A DNA stretch of 64,000 nt from Collimonas sp. OK607 (GTDB lineage: Bacteria; Pseudomonadota; Gammaproteobacteria; Burkholderiales; Burkholderiaceae_D), in assembly GCF_900111995.1 (NCBI RefSeq), contig NZ_FOKF01000003.1, positions 124,001 to 188,000 of the forward strand, in the 5' to 3' direction. The position numbers and the translations under genes are program-made. Position 1 is the first letter of the stretch, and each line of letters starts with the position of its first letter. The notes beneath the pieces are model-generated. The model saw nothing but the letters and a program-made list of their open reading frames with translations, did not search any database and had not been told where the DNA came from. Below, piece after piece: positions 1 to 10,122 of this stretch.

Positions 1-1929
1 CACATCACCGTCGCGCAATACGTGCGCATCACGTATGCGGCGGGTATAGCCTATTCGATCGAAAAATTCCAGAATCTGGATGGCGCGCTTACGGCCCAGC
101 CCCGTGGCATCGCGCCAGCGTGCGGCGTTTATTCCGTTCGCAACTGTAGAGCCATGTTCTGGCATTTGTTCTGCCGCCAGACTCGCCAGCAGCTCGGCTA
201 ACTCTCGTACACGGTCATGGTGATAAAACAGGTCGCGCTCAATTTGATATACCAGCCCCTGCCGCAGCAATTTACGCAAGAGCTGCCGCACCTGTTCTTC
301 GGGAATCCTGTGTGCCTGCGCCAGTTCGCGCACCCAGGGAGGATCAAATCCGGCAGCGGCCAGTGTTGACAGAAGCAGCAGCGCCAGCGCTTGTTCATCT
401 TCTGACAGAGTGACCGTATGTTGCGGTAGGTGCAGCCATGGTCCGCTGCGCTGAATCGTCGCATCGCCTGTGAGGGATTCGACGACTGCTAACCACAGCG
501 CGCTATCCAGTGCCGGCAGCGTCATCCGTCGCAGGCGTGCGCTATCGACACCTTGTTCATCAGGAAAGCGTGCATGAAACTCGGTCAACGCAGTTACGGC
601 CAGTGTTCGTAGCGACTGCCATTGGGCAGACAACATAACAAAATTATCATGCTCTTGCGAACCCGTGACAATCGACTGTGCGTCTTCCGGCAATTGCAAT
701 GCGGTGGATGACAATCCACTAAGCTGCATCAGCACGGAGAGACGCAAACCGCCAGGCGCAGCGGCTTGCAGCAACGCGCTGATGCCGGCACCATGCAGCA
801 TATGTTCGATCGCATCGAGCCAGGCGTGACGTTCCGGCGTGCGACGCTTGCGCGCAGGGGCAGCCGGATCCAGTACGTGGCCACCGCCGATGGTCATGTT
901 TGCCTGTGCATTGCGGACGATAAAGCGGTCGCCCGGAATCGTGCAGACAGGCGTTTCAAATTGCAGCTGCACTCTGCTGCGATTGCCCGGAGATAGCGTA
1001 CTTCCTTCCAGCGGCGTGACCAGGGCAACTTGATGCAAGGTACCCAAGTGCATATGCAGAGGAGAGCGATTGCGCAGCAATACGCCTGCATGGGCTGACA
1101 GCTGAAGTTCCACATCAATCCGTGTCGACGGCGTCATCGCGCGTGGATCGGCCAGCCAGTCGCCGCGCTTGATGGCATCCTTGTCGATGCCAGTCAGGTT
1201 GAGTGCGCAACGCTGTCCGGCATGGCCGCCGGAAGCCGATCGGTTTTGCACATGCAGGCTGCGCACACGCGCCATGTCGCCGGCTGGCATCAACGCGATG
1301 TGATCGCCGACGTGGACCTGGCCGGAAAAAACGGTTCCGGTCACCACTGTGCCGTGCCCTGCAAGGGTAAATACCCGGTCAATCGCCAGCCTGAATAGTC
1401 CGTCGTCTCGACGCGGTTGCATGCGTTGCGCGATCTCATGCAAATGCTGCTGCAGGGCGGCGGTTCCAGCATCTTGCGGGTCATGCGCGGCGACCGGAAA
1501 GATCGATACGTCTGCGAGCATGGTGGTCGCCAACAGTTGCTGAATTTCGCTGGTGACTTCAGCAATGCGCGCGTGATCGACCCGGTCGATTTTTGTCAGG
1601 GCTACTGCGCCTGTTTCGACTCCCAGCCACTGCAGGATTTCCAGATGCTCACGTGTTTGCGGCATGACGCCATCGTCGGCGGCAATCACCAGCAATGCGA
1701 AGTCGATGCCGGAGGCGCCGGCCACCATCGTATGCACGAGGTGCTCGTGGCCAGGGACGTCGATAAATCCCAATACTTCGCCGTTCGGCAGCGGCGTGTA
1801 GGCATAACCAAGCTCAATCGAAATACCCCGGACTTGCTCTTCCTTGAGGCGATCGGTATTGACGCCTGTCAGCGCCTTGATGAGTGTGGTCTTGCCGTGA
1901 TCGATATGCCCGGCGGTGCCGACGATCAT
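1..1929 (-). CDS. selB: Selenocysteine-specific elongation factor SelB (C-terminus cut by window edge)
   Basis: GTPase that carries Sec-tRNA(Sec) to the ribosome and recognises the SECIS hairpin in the mRNA. The minus-strand frame is open from the ATG at 1929 to base 1 (643 codons, no stop). The N-terminus has the G1 motif GHIDHGKTT, the G3 motif DVPGHE and the G4 motif TKID, followed by EF-Tu-like beta-barrel domains. The last codons in the window (RIGYTRR...HVLRDGD) match the final winged-helix of SelB, which binds SECIS RNA, so only a few residues should be missing. Its ATG overlaps the selA stop as ATGA, a translational-coupling arrangement. It is the last gene seen of the formate dehydrogenase/selenium operon, and its obvious client is the TGA codon in fdnG. 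The identification is very secure; the 3' end is simply outside the window. Confidence 0.96.
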   Translation of the reverse strand, partial: MIVGTAGHIDHGKTTLIKALTGVNTDRLKEEQVRGISIELGYAYTPLPNGEVLGFIDVPGHEHLVHTMVAGASGIDFALLVIAADDGVMPQTREHLEILQWLGVETGAVALTKIDRVDHARIAEVTSEIQQLLATTMLADVSIFPVAAHDPQDAGTAALQQHLHEIAQRMQPRRDDGLFRLAIDRVFTLAGHGTVVTGTVFSGQVHVGDHIALMPAGDMARVRSLHVQNRSASGGHAGQRCALNLTGIDKDAIKRGDWLADPRAMTPSTRIDVELQLSAHAGVLLRNRSPLHMHLGTLHQVALVTPLEGSTLSPGNRSRVQLQFETPVCTIPGDRFIVRNAQANMTIGGGHVLDPAAPARKRRTPERHAWLDAIEHMLHGAGISALLQAAAPGGLRLSVLMQLSGLSSTALQLPEDAQSIVTGSQEHDNFVMLSAQWQSLRTLAVTALTEFHARFPDEQGVDSARLRRMTLPALDSALWLAVVESLTGDATIQRSGPWLHLPQHTVTLSEDEQALALLLLSTLAAAGFDPPWVRELAQAHRIPEEQVRQLLRKLLRQGLVYQIERDLFYHHDRVRELAELLASLAAEQMPEHGSTVANGINAARWRDATGLGRKRAIQILEFFDRIGYTRRIRDAHVLRDGDV

Positions 1930-3383
1930 ATGGAGAGATCCAGCAACTGTGTGTTGAACAAGGCTTCATCACGTTCTTCCAGGCAGCGGCAATCCAGCCA
2001 CAGTGCGTCGTTGGCAATCCGTCCGATGACCGGGCGCGGCAACTGGCGCAGGGATTTTTCCAGTTTGTCGAGTGCGCGGCCATGGCGTTTGGCGCCATTG
2101 GGGGCATTCCCGGCGCGCACTACCAGGCCGTAACTCGGCAGCTGGTCGACTGGTAATGCACCACTGCCAATCTGGCTGAACATTGCTTCTGCGGTGACGG
2201 TATAGCTGGTTCCCAGTGCCGTCTGCAATACGCTCAGCAGGCGTTCGGCCTGGGCATGTATCTGCAGCTGGTTACGGGTGAGCAAGCGCAAGGTTGTGAG
2301 GCGCTCCGCCAGAAATTCGGGCGCCAGATAAAGTCTGAGCACTGGCTCCAGTGCGGCCAGGGTGAGCTTGCCGACGCGCAGCGCGCGCTTCAGCGGATTT
2401 TTTTTGATGCGGGCTATCAGGTCCGCGCGACCGACGATAAGCCCTGCCTGCGGCCCGCCCAGCAGCTTGTCGCCGCTGAACGTCACCAGATCAGCCCCTT
2501 GACGTATGGTCTCCCGTACCGTTGTCTCCCCGGGCAAGCCCCACTGCGTCAGGTCAACCAATGTGCCACTGCCAAGATCAACCGTAACAGGCAGCCCGTG
2601 TGGCCGCGCCAGTTCTGCCAGCGTGGAGATTTCGACGCTGCGTGTGAAGCCGCTAATGGCGTAATTACTGCAATGAACCTTCATCAGCATCGCGCTGCGC
2701 GGTGTGATGGCGTTGGCGTAATCCGCCGGATGGGTGCGGTTGGTGGTGCCGATTTCCACCAATTTTGCTCCCGCGCGCTGCATGATGTCGGGGATACGGA
2801 ATGCGCCGCCGATTTCGACCAGTTCGCCGCGCGAGACGATGACCTCTTTCCTCTGCGCCAGCGCATTCAGCATCAGCAACACGGCGGCAGCGTTGTTGTT
2901 GACAACGGTGGCTGCCTCGGCGCCGGTGAGTTCGCACAATACGTCTTCAACCAGGCTGTCACGGTCGCCGCGGCCACCGGTTTCCAGATCGAATTCAAGA
3001 TTTCCGGGAGATGTCAGCGCGCTGACCACCGCCTGCACCGCTTCGTCCGGCAGCAGCGCACGGCCGAGGTTGGTATGCAGCACAGTGCCGGTAAGGTTGA
3101 ACAATGCGCGCAGATGCAATCGACTGGCGGCTGCCAGCTGCTTTCCGAGAATGTCTACCAGCTGTGAATCATCCACATCTGCCTGCACCAGTTTGCCGGC
3201 AAGGGCATCGCTTCTCAGCTTATCCAGGTGCTTACGTACCGCAGCAGTTACCTGAGTACGTCCGTATTGCGTCATCAGCGGCTGGGATTCCGTCAGAGTC
3301 AGAACACGGTCGACGGATGGAATGTCACTGACAGAGGCGATCGAGGTAGTGGCTGCCTCAGCTTGCGTGGTTGCTCCAGCCAT
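1926..3383 (-). CDS. selA: L-seryl-tRNA(Sec) selenium transferase SelA
   Basis: Pyridoxal-phosphate enzyme that converts Ser-tRNA(Sec) to Sec-tRNA(Sec) using selenophosphate. The 485-residue product is slightly longer than the usual 460-475, with a Thr/Ala-rich N-terminal extension of about 20 residues. The PLP lysine lies in [12 protein letters not shown] (about K306), and the family signature around [18 protein letters not shown] (about 94-111) is present. The ATG follows the fdhE stop directly (TGAATG), and the TGA stop overlaps the selB start, so fdhE-selA-selB are probably translated as a coupled unit. SelD and the tRNA(Sec) gene selC, both also required, are not in the window. Confidence 0.97.
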   Translation of the reverse strand: MAGATTQAEAATTSIASVSDIPSVDRVLTLTESQPLMTQYGRTQVTAAVRKHLDKLRSDALAGKLVQADVDDSQLVDILGKQLAAASRLHLRALFNLTGTVLHTNLGRALLPDEAVQAVVSALTSPGNLEFDLETGGRGDRDSLVEDVLCELTGAEAATVVNNNAAAVLLMLNALAQRKEVIVSRGELVEIGGAFRIPDIMQRAGAKLVEIGTTNRTHPADYANAITPRSAMLMKVHCSNYAISGFTRSVEISTLAELARPHGLPVTVDLGSGTLVDLTQWGLPGETTVRETIRQGADLVTFSGDKLLGGPQAGLIVGRADLIARIKKNPLKRALRVGKLTLAALEPVLRLYLAPEFLAERLTTLRLLTRNQLQIHAQAERLLSVLQTALGTSYTVTAEAMFSQIGSGALPVDQLPSYGLVVRAGNAPNGAKRHGRALDKLEKSLRQLPRPVIGRIANDALWLDCRCLEERDEALFNTQLLDLSI

Positions 3384-4319
3384 TCAGTTCTCCGTGGATT
3401 GCCAGAGCAAGGGGTTGCCATGGCGGCGTGCGTAAACCGTTTCGCCCATCAGCAGATCGAGGGCTACGCTGGCAAGGTCGTCGGCCAGCGGTTCGAGGTA
3501 GGGATCTTTTTCCTGGTAGAAGATTTTCAGCCAGCTGTGGCATTCATCGCAGGTCTCGGCCTTGATAGCTGCCGAACCATCTTCTATGACCTGATAGGCG
3601 ATGCCTTTTGTGGAATCGCAATAGCTGCATTTGATGCGCACCATATGCCACTCGGCCGCGCACATGCTGCATTGCAGGTATCGATGTCCCTGCGATTGAC
3701 CATCCATGCGCACCACGCTGGCAACCGGCAGTGAGCCGCAGCATGGGCACAGGCCTGGTGTATCCAGCAGCGGTACATCGCGTTCGCTGAAGCGGGTCAC
3801 AAGATCGCAGCACACCACTTGCAGGGCTGCAGCGTAAAACGGGGCGCTGGCCGGATCGACAATCTCATGATTGCTGCGCAGGATTGCTTCAGCCTGACTG
3901 TCACGTTCGTTGGCGCCGGTTTGTTGAAGTCGCGCTACCAGTTGCGTTACGGCAGCTGGGATGTTGCCGGCCTTGGCGACATGCTCGAGTAATTGAATCA
4001 AGACAGTTTGCCAGTGCGGATTACGCACCTGATCTGTAGCCAGAATCAGTGGCATCAAATGCGCGTGCACCAGGTTGATGCGGGCCTGGTCCTGAGCTTG
4101 GTCGTCTGGCTCACCGGCCAATTTGTTCAATGTTTGCTGCTGTGCCTCTGCCAGTACCGCCATCAGGCTCAGGTAGCCACCGATGGCATTTCCTGCAGCG
4201 AGTTGTTTCAGGCGTTGCGCGCGATTGCTGAATACGCTGGCGCGCTCCGGCATGCGAATGCGTGGAATGGCATTGTGGTCAAGTGCTTCGATTTCACCCG
4301 GTTCGAGGATACGTTGCAA
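3384..4319 (-). CDS. fdhE: Formate dehydrogenase accessory protein FdhE
   Basis: Cytoplasmic rubredoxin-like assembly factor needed for activity of Tat-exported respiratory formate dehydrogenases; it acts on the catalytic subunit before export. The 311-residue protein has the family's cysteine pairs in its C-terminal half: CPCC (about 191-194), CSMC (217-220), CSYC (231-234) and CDEC (257-260), which bind iron. The N-terminal half is helical with no clear motif. It sits 10 bp after the fdnI stop and directly abuts selA, placing it in the fdn-sel operon, as expected for a dedicated maturation factor. Confidence 0.95.
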   Translation of the reverse strand: MQRILEPGEIEALDHNAIPRIRMPERASVFSNRAQRLKQLAAGNAIGGYLSLMAVLAEAQQQTLNKLAGEPDDQAQDQARINLVHAHLMPLILATDQVRNPHWQTVLIQLLEHVAKAGNIPAAVTQLVARLQQTGANERDSQAEAILRSNHEIVDPASAPFYAAALQVVCCDLVTRFSERDVPLLDTPGLCPCCGSLPVASVVRMDGQSQGHRYLQCSMCAAEWHMVRIKCSYCDSTKGIAYQVIEDGSAAIKAETCDECHSWLKIFYQEKDPYLEPLADDLASVALDLLMGETVYARRHGNPLLWQSTEN

Positions 4320-4329
4320 GTCGGTTCCT

Positions 4330-4971
4330 TCATTCGTCTGTCATTTTCCGGTACCAGGCCGGATGATGCTTGCGCGCCCATGCACGGCTGACGGTGCCGC
4401 GTGTCATGGCGCCTACCGTTCCCTTGATCCAGATGGCCGCGTAAATATGCACGACGATGCCAACTATAAGCACGAAGCCGCACAGCGCATGCAGCACCAC
4501 CGCAACCCGGATCACAAGTATCGGGAACATCCAGGAAAACCAAGCGCGCCAGATGACAATACCGGACAGCAGCAACCCTATCATACAGGCGATCATGGTC
4601 CAGAACAGCAACTTCTGGCCACCGTTGTAGCGCCCCACCGGCGGCAGGTTTTCTTCGCGATTGCTGACCACGTCGCGGATGCCTTTTAGCCAGGCAATGT
4701 CATTCTTTTCGATCAGATTGTAACGCCAGAAACCCACGGCCAGTATCGCAAAACAGACAAACATCACCAGTCCGATGAACGGATGCAAGATGCGCGTCCA
4801 GGTACCTCCGCCCAATACAAAGGTGAGCCAGAACATCGCTGGATGGAACAACGCCAGTCCGGACAGCGCCAGCACCACGAAGGTGATGGCAACCAGCCAG
4901 TGGTTGATGCGCTCCCTGGCGTTGTAACGGACGATGCGGTCTTTTTCTACATCTCGGTCGGCGTTGTTCAT
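4330..4971 (-). CDS. fdnI: Formate dehydrogenase gamma subunit, cytochrome b556
   Basis: Integral membrane di-heme cytochrome b subunit that takes electrons from the beta subunit and reduces quinone. At 213 residues it matches E. coli FdnI/FdoI (about 211-217). Hydrophobic stretches consistent with four transmembrane helices are visible, with candidate heme-ligand histidines in RINHW (helix 1), LHPFIGL (helix 2) and the VLHALCGF...VVHIYAA stretch (helix 4). The start overlaps the fdnH stop by 4 bp. fdnI and fdoI cannot be separated from sequence alone; the symbol is used in the generic sense. Confidence 0.95.
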   Translation of the reverse strand: MNNADRDVEKDRIVRYNARERINHWLVAITFVVLALSGLALFHPAMFWLTFVLGGGTWTRILHPFIGLVMFVCFAILAVGFWRYNLIEKNDIAWLKGIRDVVSNREENLPPVGRYNGGQKLLFWTMIACMIGLLLSGIVIWRAWFSWMFPILVIRVAVVLHALCGFVLIVGIVVHIYAAIWIKGTVGAMTRGTVSRAWARKHHPAWYRKMTDE

Positions 4972-5954
4972 GGCGGCAGATCCTGCGAGTTGATGTTGGG
5001 ATCGTGGGGATCATTCATGTTGACTGCCGGCGCAGTGAGTAGCGCGGCACGCCTGGTAGCGGCGTCGGCTTCCTCTTGCTCCGCCGCCTTGTCATCCTCC
5101 GAGACCTCACTCGGCCCGACCTTGATATAGTGGAAAAATCCCGCCAGCGCCGTCAGCGCGATACCGGCCAGCGCCAGTGGTTTGGCGACACCTTTCCACA
5201 AACCGACCAACGGACTGATGTGCGGATTGTCTGGCAAGCCATGATAGAGCGAAGGCTTATCCGCATGATGCAATACGTACATGACATGCGTGCCGCCGAC
5301 GCCTGGCGGATCGTACAGGCCGGCTTGTGCGAAGCCACGCTCCTTGAGATCGACTATGCGCTCCGCTGCGTGCGTCTTCATGTCCTCTTTGGTGCCGAAT
5401 ACAATCGCGCCGGTAGGGCAGGTCTTGACGCAAGCCGGTTCCTGGCCCACGGCGACCCGATCTGAACAGAGCGTGCACTTATAGGCTTTGTGGTCCTTCT
5501 TTGAAATGCGCGGGACGTCGAATGGACAACCGGTTACACAATAGCCGCAACCGATGCAGTTTTCTTCGTGAAAATCGACGATCCCGTTGTTGTACTGGAC
5601 AATCGCCCCGGGCGACGGACAAGCCTTGAGGCAGCCCGGATCTTCACAATGCATGCAGCCATCCTTGCGGATCAGCCATTCCAGATTACCATCCGGATTT
5701 TCGTACTCAGAGAACCGCATGACGGTCCACGAGTGTTCCGTCATGTCAGGTGGATTATCCAGCACGCCGACGTTGACGCCGACCTCGTCACGCAGATCGT
5801 TCCATTCCATGCATGCGGTCTGGCAGGCTTTGCAGCCTATGCATTTAGTGACATCGATCAGTTTGGCGACAGTACCGGTCACCGGCTCGCGCACGCCGGG
5901 TGGCGGCGTAGTGGTGGCGGAAACGCGTTTGACATCGAGTGATTGCAGGGCCAT
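4968..5954 (-). CDS. fdnH: Formate dehydrogenase beta subunit, 4x[4Fe-4S] ferredoxin-like
   Basis: Electron-transfer subunit linking the catalytic subunit to the membrane cytochrome. Four cysteine clusters are visible in the 328-residue product: [11 protein letters not shown] (about 38-48), [24 protein letters not shown] and CTLCSDR...CVKTC, the usual FdnH pattern for four [4Fe-4S] centres. A single C-terminal hydrophobic helix ([19 protein letters not shown]) anchors it in the membrane, as in E. coli FdnH. The tail after the helix is rich in Glu and Ala and longer than in E. coli. There are 8 bp between the fdnG stop and this start. Confidence 0.96.
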   Translation of the reverse strand: MALQSLDVKRVSATTTPPPGVREPVTGTVAKLIDVTKCIGCKACQTACMEWNDLRDEVGVNVGVLDNPPDMTEHSWTVMRFSEYENPDGNLEWLIRKDGCMHCEDPGCLKACPSPGAIVQYNNGIVDFHEENCIGCGYCVTGCPFDVPRISKKDHKAYKCTLCSDRVAVGQEPACVKTCPTGAIVFGTKEDMKTHAAERIVDLKERGFAQAGLYDPPGVGGTHVMYVLHHADKPSLYHGLPDNPHISPLVGLWKGVAKPLALAGIALTALAGFFHYIKVGPSEVSEDDKAAEQEEADAATRRAALLTAPAVNMNDPHDPNINSQDLPP

Positions 5955-5962
5955 GGTTTCTC

Positions 5963-8900
5963 CTATGCCTTCTCAACCTTGACCAGGAACGACTTGAATT
6001 CCGGCGTTTGCGAATTACCGTCGCCCACACCCGGTGTCAGCGTGTTGGCCAGGTAGCCCGGTTTGGTCAAACCCTTGAAACCCCAGTGAATCGGGATCCC
6101 TACGTGATGCACCGGCTTGCCTTCAATCGTCATTTTCTTGATGCGTTTTGTCACAACTGCCACGGCAATAATGTGACCGCGCTTGGAACTCACCTTGACC
6201 CGCTCACCGGCAACCACGCCGACTTCCTTCGCCAGTTCTTCGCCAATCTCGACAAACTGTTCGGGTTGGAGAATGGCGTTGAGGCGCGCATGCTTGGTCC
6301 AGTAGTGGAAATGTTCGGTCAGCCGGTAAGTGGTGCCGACATGCGGGAATGCATCAGCCTTGCCAAACATGGCACGGTCGTCGGGGAACACCCGCGCGCC
6401 AGGATTGCTGGTCGCCGCCGGATTTTTTGGGAACAGCGGGTTATAGCCGACCGGCGTTTCGAACGGTTCGTAATGCACCGGGAACGGTCCTTCGGCCATG
6501 CCAGCCCTGGCAAAGAAACGCGCCACGCCTTCCGGGTTCATGATGAACGGTCCCATGCCTCCCGTCGGCGCTTCGTCCACCTTGAAATCGGGAACATCGA
6601 CGCCGCCCCATTTCTGACCGTTCCAGCTGATCACCTTGCGTTTTTGATCGAACGGTTTGCCATTCAGATCGCATGATGCGCGGTTATACAGGATGCGCCG
6701 GTTGGCCGGCCATGCCCATGCCCAGTTCAGGGTTTGCCCGATACCGGTCGGATCGGAGTTGTCGCGCCGCGCCATCTGGTTGCCGGCTTCGGTCCAGCAA
6801 CCGGCAAAAATCCAGCAACCGCTGGCCGTGCTGCCGTCATCGCGCAGTTCGGCAAAGCCTGCTACCTGTTCGCCTTTCTTGCGCACGATCTTGGTCGCAT
6901 CCTTGGGGTCTGCCAGGTCGCTGAGCGCGCGGCCATTGTATTCCTTGGCCAGTTCTTCGGCGGTCGGGCTTTCCGGATTGGCGTAGGGCCATGACAGGTT
7001 GAGGATCGGATCAGGATATTTGCCGCCGTCGGTGGCGTACATCTTGCGAATCTTCAGGAACAGTTCCGACATGATTTCCAGATCGCTGCGCGCCTCGCCC
7101 GGCGGCGGTGCGCCTTTCCAGTGCCATTGCAGCCAGCGGCCGGAATTCACCAGCGAGCCATCCTCTTCGGCAAAGCAGGTGGTTGGCAGGCGGAATACTT
7201 CAGTCTGTATCTTGCTCGGATCGACGTCGTTGAACACGCCATGGTTCTGCCAGAACTCGGAAGTCTCGGTAGCTAGCGGATCCATGATGACCAGAAACTT
7301 CAGATTAGCCAGGCTGGCGCCGATTTTTCCCTTGTCCGGCGCTGCGGCCAGCGGGTTGAAGCCCTGGGCGATATAACCGTTGACCTTGCCTTGTTTCATC
7401 AGCTCGAACACCTGCAGCATGTCGTACGGTTTGTCCAGCTTGGGCAGATAGTCGTAGCCCCAATTGTTCTCTGCCTTGGCGGCATCGCCCCACCATGATT
7501 TCATCAGGCTGACATGGAACTTGCCGTAGTTCTGCCAGTAACTCAGTTGATTGGGACGCAACGGTTTGCTGGCGCGCGCGGCGATATATTTGCTGTAGTC
7601 TTGCTCGGATTCCGAGGGCAGCGTCATATAACCCGGCAGCAGATTAGTCATCAGCCCCAGATCGGTCAATCCCTGGATATTCGAGTGGCCGCGCAAGGCA
7701 TTCATGCCGCCGCCGGCAATCCCGATATTACCGAGCAGCAGTTGCACCATGGCGCCGGTGCGGATGATTTGCGAGCCGATCGAATGCTGGGTCCAGCCGA
7801 GTGCGTACAAGATGGTGCCGGCACGCGTCGGCGATGCGGTGGATGCCAGCATCTCGCACACTTTCAGGAATTTCTCCTTGGGCGTGCCGCACACGCTCTC
7901 CACCATCTCGGGTGTATAGCGATCGTAGTGCTGTTTCATCAGGTTGAATACGCAGCGTGGATGGGCCAGGGTCGGATCGGTTTTTACAAAACCGTCGTCA
8001 CCCAGTTCGTAATCCCAGGTGGTCTTGGTGTAGTTGTGTTTTTCCGCGTTGTAGCCTGAAAAAATACCGTCGTCGAAAGTGAAGTCTTCCCGTACGATAA
8101 AGGTGAAATCAGTGTAATTCTTGACGTACTCGTGTTGAATCTGATCCTTTTCCAGCAGATAGCGGATGACACCGCCGAGGAAAATGATATCGGTGCCGGT
8201 ACGGATCGGCGCGTAGAAATCCGCCACCGAGGCCGAGCGTGTAAAGCGCGGATCAACCACGATCAGCTTCGCCTTGTTATGCGCCTTGGCTTCTGTCACC
8301 CATTTGAAACCGCACGGGTGCGCCTCGGCTGCATTGCCGCCCATGATGAGAATAACGTCCGCATTCTTGATGTCGACCCAATGATTCGTCATCGCTCCAC
8401 GGCCAAACGTCGGGGCAAGACCTGCCACCGTCGGACCGTGTCAGACACGCGCCTGGTTATCGAATCCCAGAATGCCAAGACTGCGTATGGTTTTATGCGT
8501 CAGGTAGCCGACTTCATTGCTGCTGGCCGATGCTGCCAGCATGCCTGTGGTCAGCCAGCGGTTGACGGTCAGGCCCTCCGGCGTCTTTTCGACGAAATTC
8601 GCATCCCGGTCCTGTTTCATCAAGGTGGCGATACGGCTTAGCGCATCGTCCCATGACATGCGTTTCCATTCCTTGGAACCTGGCGCGCGATATTCGGGGA
8701 ACTGGAGACGGCTTGGACTGTGTACGAAATCGAGCAAAGCTGCGCCTTTGGGGCAGAGCGTGCCGCGATTGACCGGATGATCCGGATCGCCTTCGATGTG
8801 AATGATGCTGGCTTGGGCATTCTTGGCGCCGTCGCCGAGGCTGTACATCAGGACTCCGCAACTGACGGAGCAGTAGGGGCAGGTATTGCGGGTTTCGACG

Positions 8901-9031
8901 GTGCGTGTCAGTTTATAGCTGCGTACTTCCGCCAGCGCCGGCGCCGGCGAAAATCCCATCAGCGCCAGACTCGAACCTGCCAGGGTAGCGCCAGTCGTTT
9001 TAAGAAACTGGCGCCGCGACATTTGAACCAT
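5963..9031 (-). CDS. fdnG: Formate dehydrogenase alpha subunit, selenoprotein (in-frame TGA = Sec197)
   Basis: Catalytic molybdopterin subunit oxidising formate to CO2. Read as one gene of 1022 residues with selenocysteine encoded by TGA at 8441-8443; both flanking segments are in the same frame. The start is the ATG at 9031, preceded by GGAGG with 7-nt spacing; an upstream in-frame extension lacks a ribosome site and would bury the signal peptide. The N-terminus carries a twin-arginine signal (SRRQFLK) and an Ala-rich cleavage region, so the enzyme faces the periplasm. CPYCSVSC...GTLCPKGA binds the N-terminal [4Fe-4S] centre. The Sec context ARV[16 protein letters not shown] is the family signature (Sec196 in E. 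coli FdnG). An automatic caller would split this into 238- and 821-residue pieces. First gene of fdnGHI-fdhE-selAB. Confidence 0.96.
8411..8430 (-). promoter_or_regulatory. SECIS element for the fdnG selenocysteine codon
   Basis: Ten nucleotides downstream of the TGA, the mRNA can fold as CGG-U-GGCA / loop GGUCU / UGCC-CCG: a 7-bp hairpin with one bulged U and a GGUC-containing apical loop. A bulged U and a G-U in the loop are the features E. coli SelB needs, so the element fits the SelB encoded in the same operon. Pairing was worked out by eye and not folded computationally. Confidence 0.8.
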
Positions 9032-9088
9032 GGGGAGACCTCCCTGTATGTATTCATGCCAAACCGGTTTAGGAACCTGCTGGTTTTC

Positions 9089-9115
9089 ATTATAGATTGG
9101 ATTCTTGTTTGTCAA
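9089..9115 (-). promoter_or_regulatory. Putative sigma-70 promoter of the fdn-sel operon
   Basis: On the minus strand a perfect TTGACA (9115-9110) and a perfect TATAAT (9094-9089) lie upstream of the fdnG start. The spacer is 15 nt, shorter than the ideal 17, which would make basal activity weak and could indicate activator dependence. No FNR- or NarL-type site was recognised with certainty. Confidence 0.45.
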
Positions 9116-9240
9116 CAGAACCAAATACGCTCGCCTTGTGCAGGCAATACCGTTCAATTTTATTTCTTAATTAGCAACTATTTCACAGGCGAAGCTATCG
9201 CGCTGTTCCCGCAGTCATCGCAACGCGGCATAATACGGCC

Positions 9241-10122
9241 ATGGAACAACAAATTCTCGAAATCGATATTGCCGACTGGCAGATCAGCACACCGAATTCA
9301 GCCTGGATTTCCGCGCTTGAGGCAGGAAAAGTCCTGTATTTCCCGCATCTCAGCTTCGCGTTTACGGCCGACGAACAGCGCTTCCTGACACCGGCAGTGC
9401 GCGATCCCAAGAGCCGCAATATCAGCCTGGATGCCAATGGCAAGCTGAAAGGCGCGCTGGGCGACGCGGTTGACCAGGCGGCGCTGGCCAACATGATCGG
9501 GCGCTTTAGAGCGCAAGCGCAGCAACTGATTTATTCCTTGTTGCCTGCATACGCAGACACACGCAGCGAACTGCGCATGGCGCCGACCAGTTATCGGCCG
9601 ATGCAGGTGGAAACCCGCGCCCAATCCTGGCGTGCCGATGATCGCCGCCTGCATGTTGATGCATTCCCGTCGCGTCCTAATTACGGCGAACGCATTCTGC
9701 GCGTATTTGCCAATGTGAATCCGGACGGCGTACCACGCGTTTGGCGGGTTGGCGAACCGTTCGAAGATGTGGCGCAACGGTTCTTGCCTAGGGTGACATC
9801 ATATTCGCGCTGGCAGGCGCAGGCATTGAATGCCTTGCATGTCACCAAATCCCTGCGTAGCGAATACGATCATCTGATGCTGCAATTACATGACGCCATG
9901 AAATCAGATCCGGCATATCAAAAAGATGGTCCGCAGGTGACGCAGCCATTTGCCGCAGGATCGGTTTGGGTTTGTTTTTCCGACCAGACTCCGCATGCCG
10001 TGATGTCGGGCCAGTACATGATGGAGCAAACCTTGCATCTGCCCGCAGCCAGGCAATACGATCCAGGCGCTAGCCCGCTCGCAATTTTGCGTCGTCTGAC
10101 CGGCCGTGCGCTGACCGAATGA
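9241..10122 (+). CDS. kdoO: Kdo 3-hydroxylase (Fe(II)/2-oxoglutarate-dependent, KdoO family)
   Basis: Converts a Kdo residue of the lipid A inner core to Ko (D-glycero-D-talo-oct-2-ulosonic acid); the family is known from Burkholderia and Yersinia. The 293-residue product has a facial-triad pattern HVD at about 138-140 (in RRLHVDAFPSRPNYGER) and a distal His at about 252 (TPHAVMSGQ), as expected for an Fe(II)/2-oxoglutarate oxygenase. No signal peptide is seen, in line with a cytoplasmic or inner-leaflet role. Its stop overlaps the waaA start by 4 bp, which couples Kdo hydroxylation directly to Kdo transfer. Confidence 0.88.
   Translation: MEQQILEIDIADWQISTPNSAWISALEAGKVLYFPHLSFAFTADEQRFLTPAVRDPKSRNISLDANGKLKGALGDAVDQAALANMIGRFRAQAQQLIYSLLPAYADTRSELRMAPTSYRPMQVETRAQSWRADDRRLHVDAFPSRPNYGERILRVFANVNPDGVPRVWRVGEPFEDVAQRFLPRVTSYSRWQAQALNALHVTKSLRSEYDHLMLQLHDAMKSDPAYQKDGPQVTQPFAAGSVWVCFSDQTPHAVMSGQYMMEQTLHLPAARQYDPGASPLAILRRLTGRALTE

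Noticed and set aside
1417-3383. Plus-strand open frames of 200-300 codons opposite selA and selB
   Set aside because: They have no recognisable domains, poor codon use and no ribosome sites; they are mirror frames of conserved genes.
8428-8443. Apparent nonsense mutation splitting fdnG
   Set aside because: The TGA sits at the family's selenocysteine position, is followed by a SECIS-like hairpin, and selA/selB are in the same operon.
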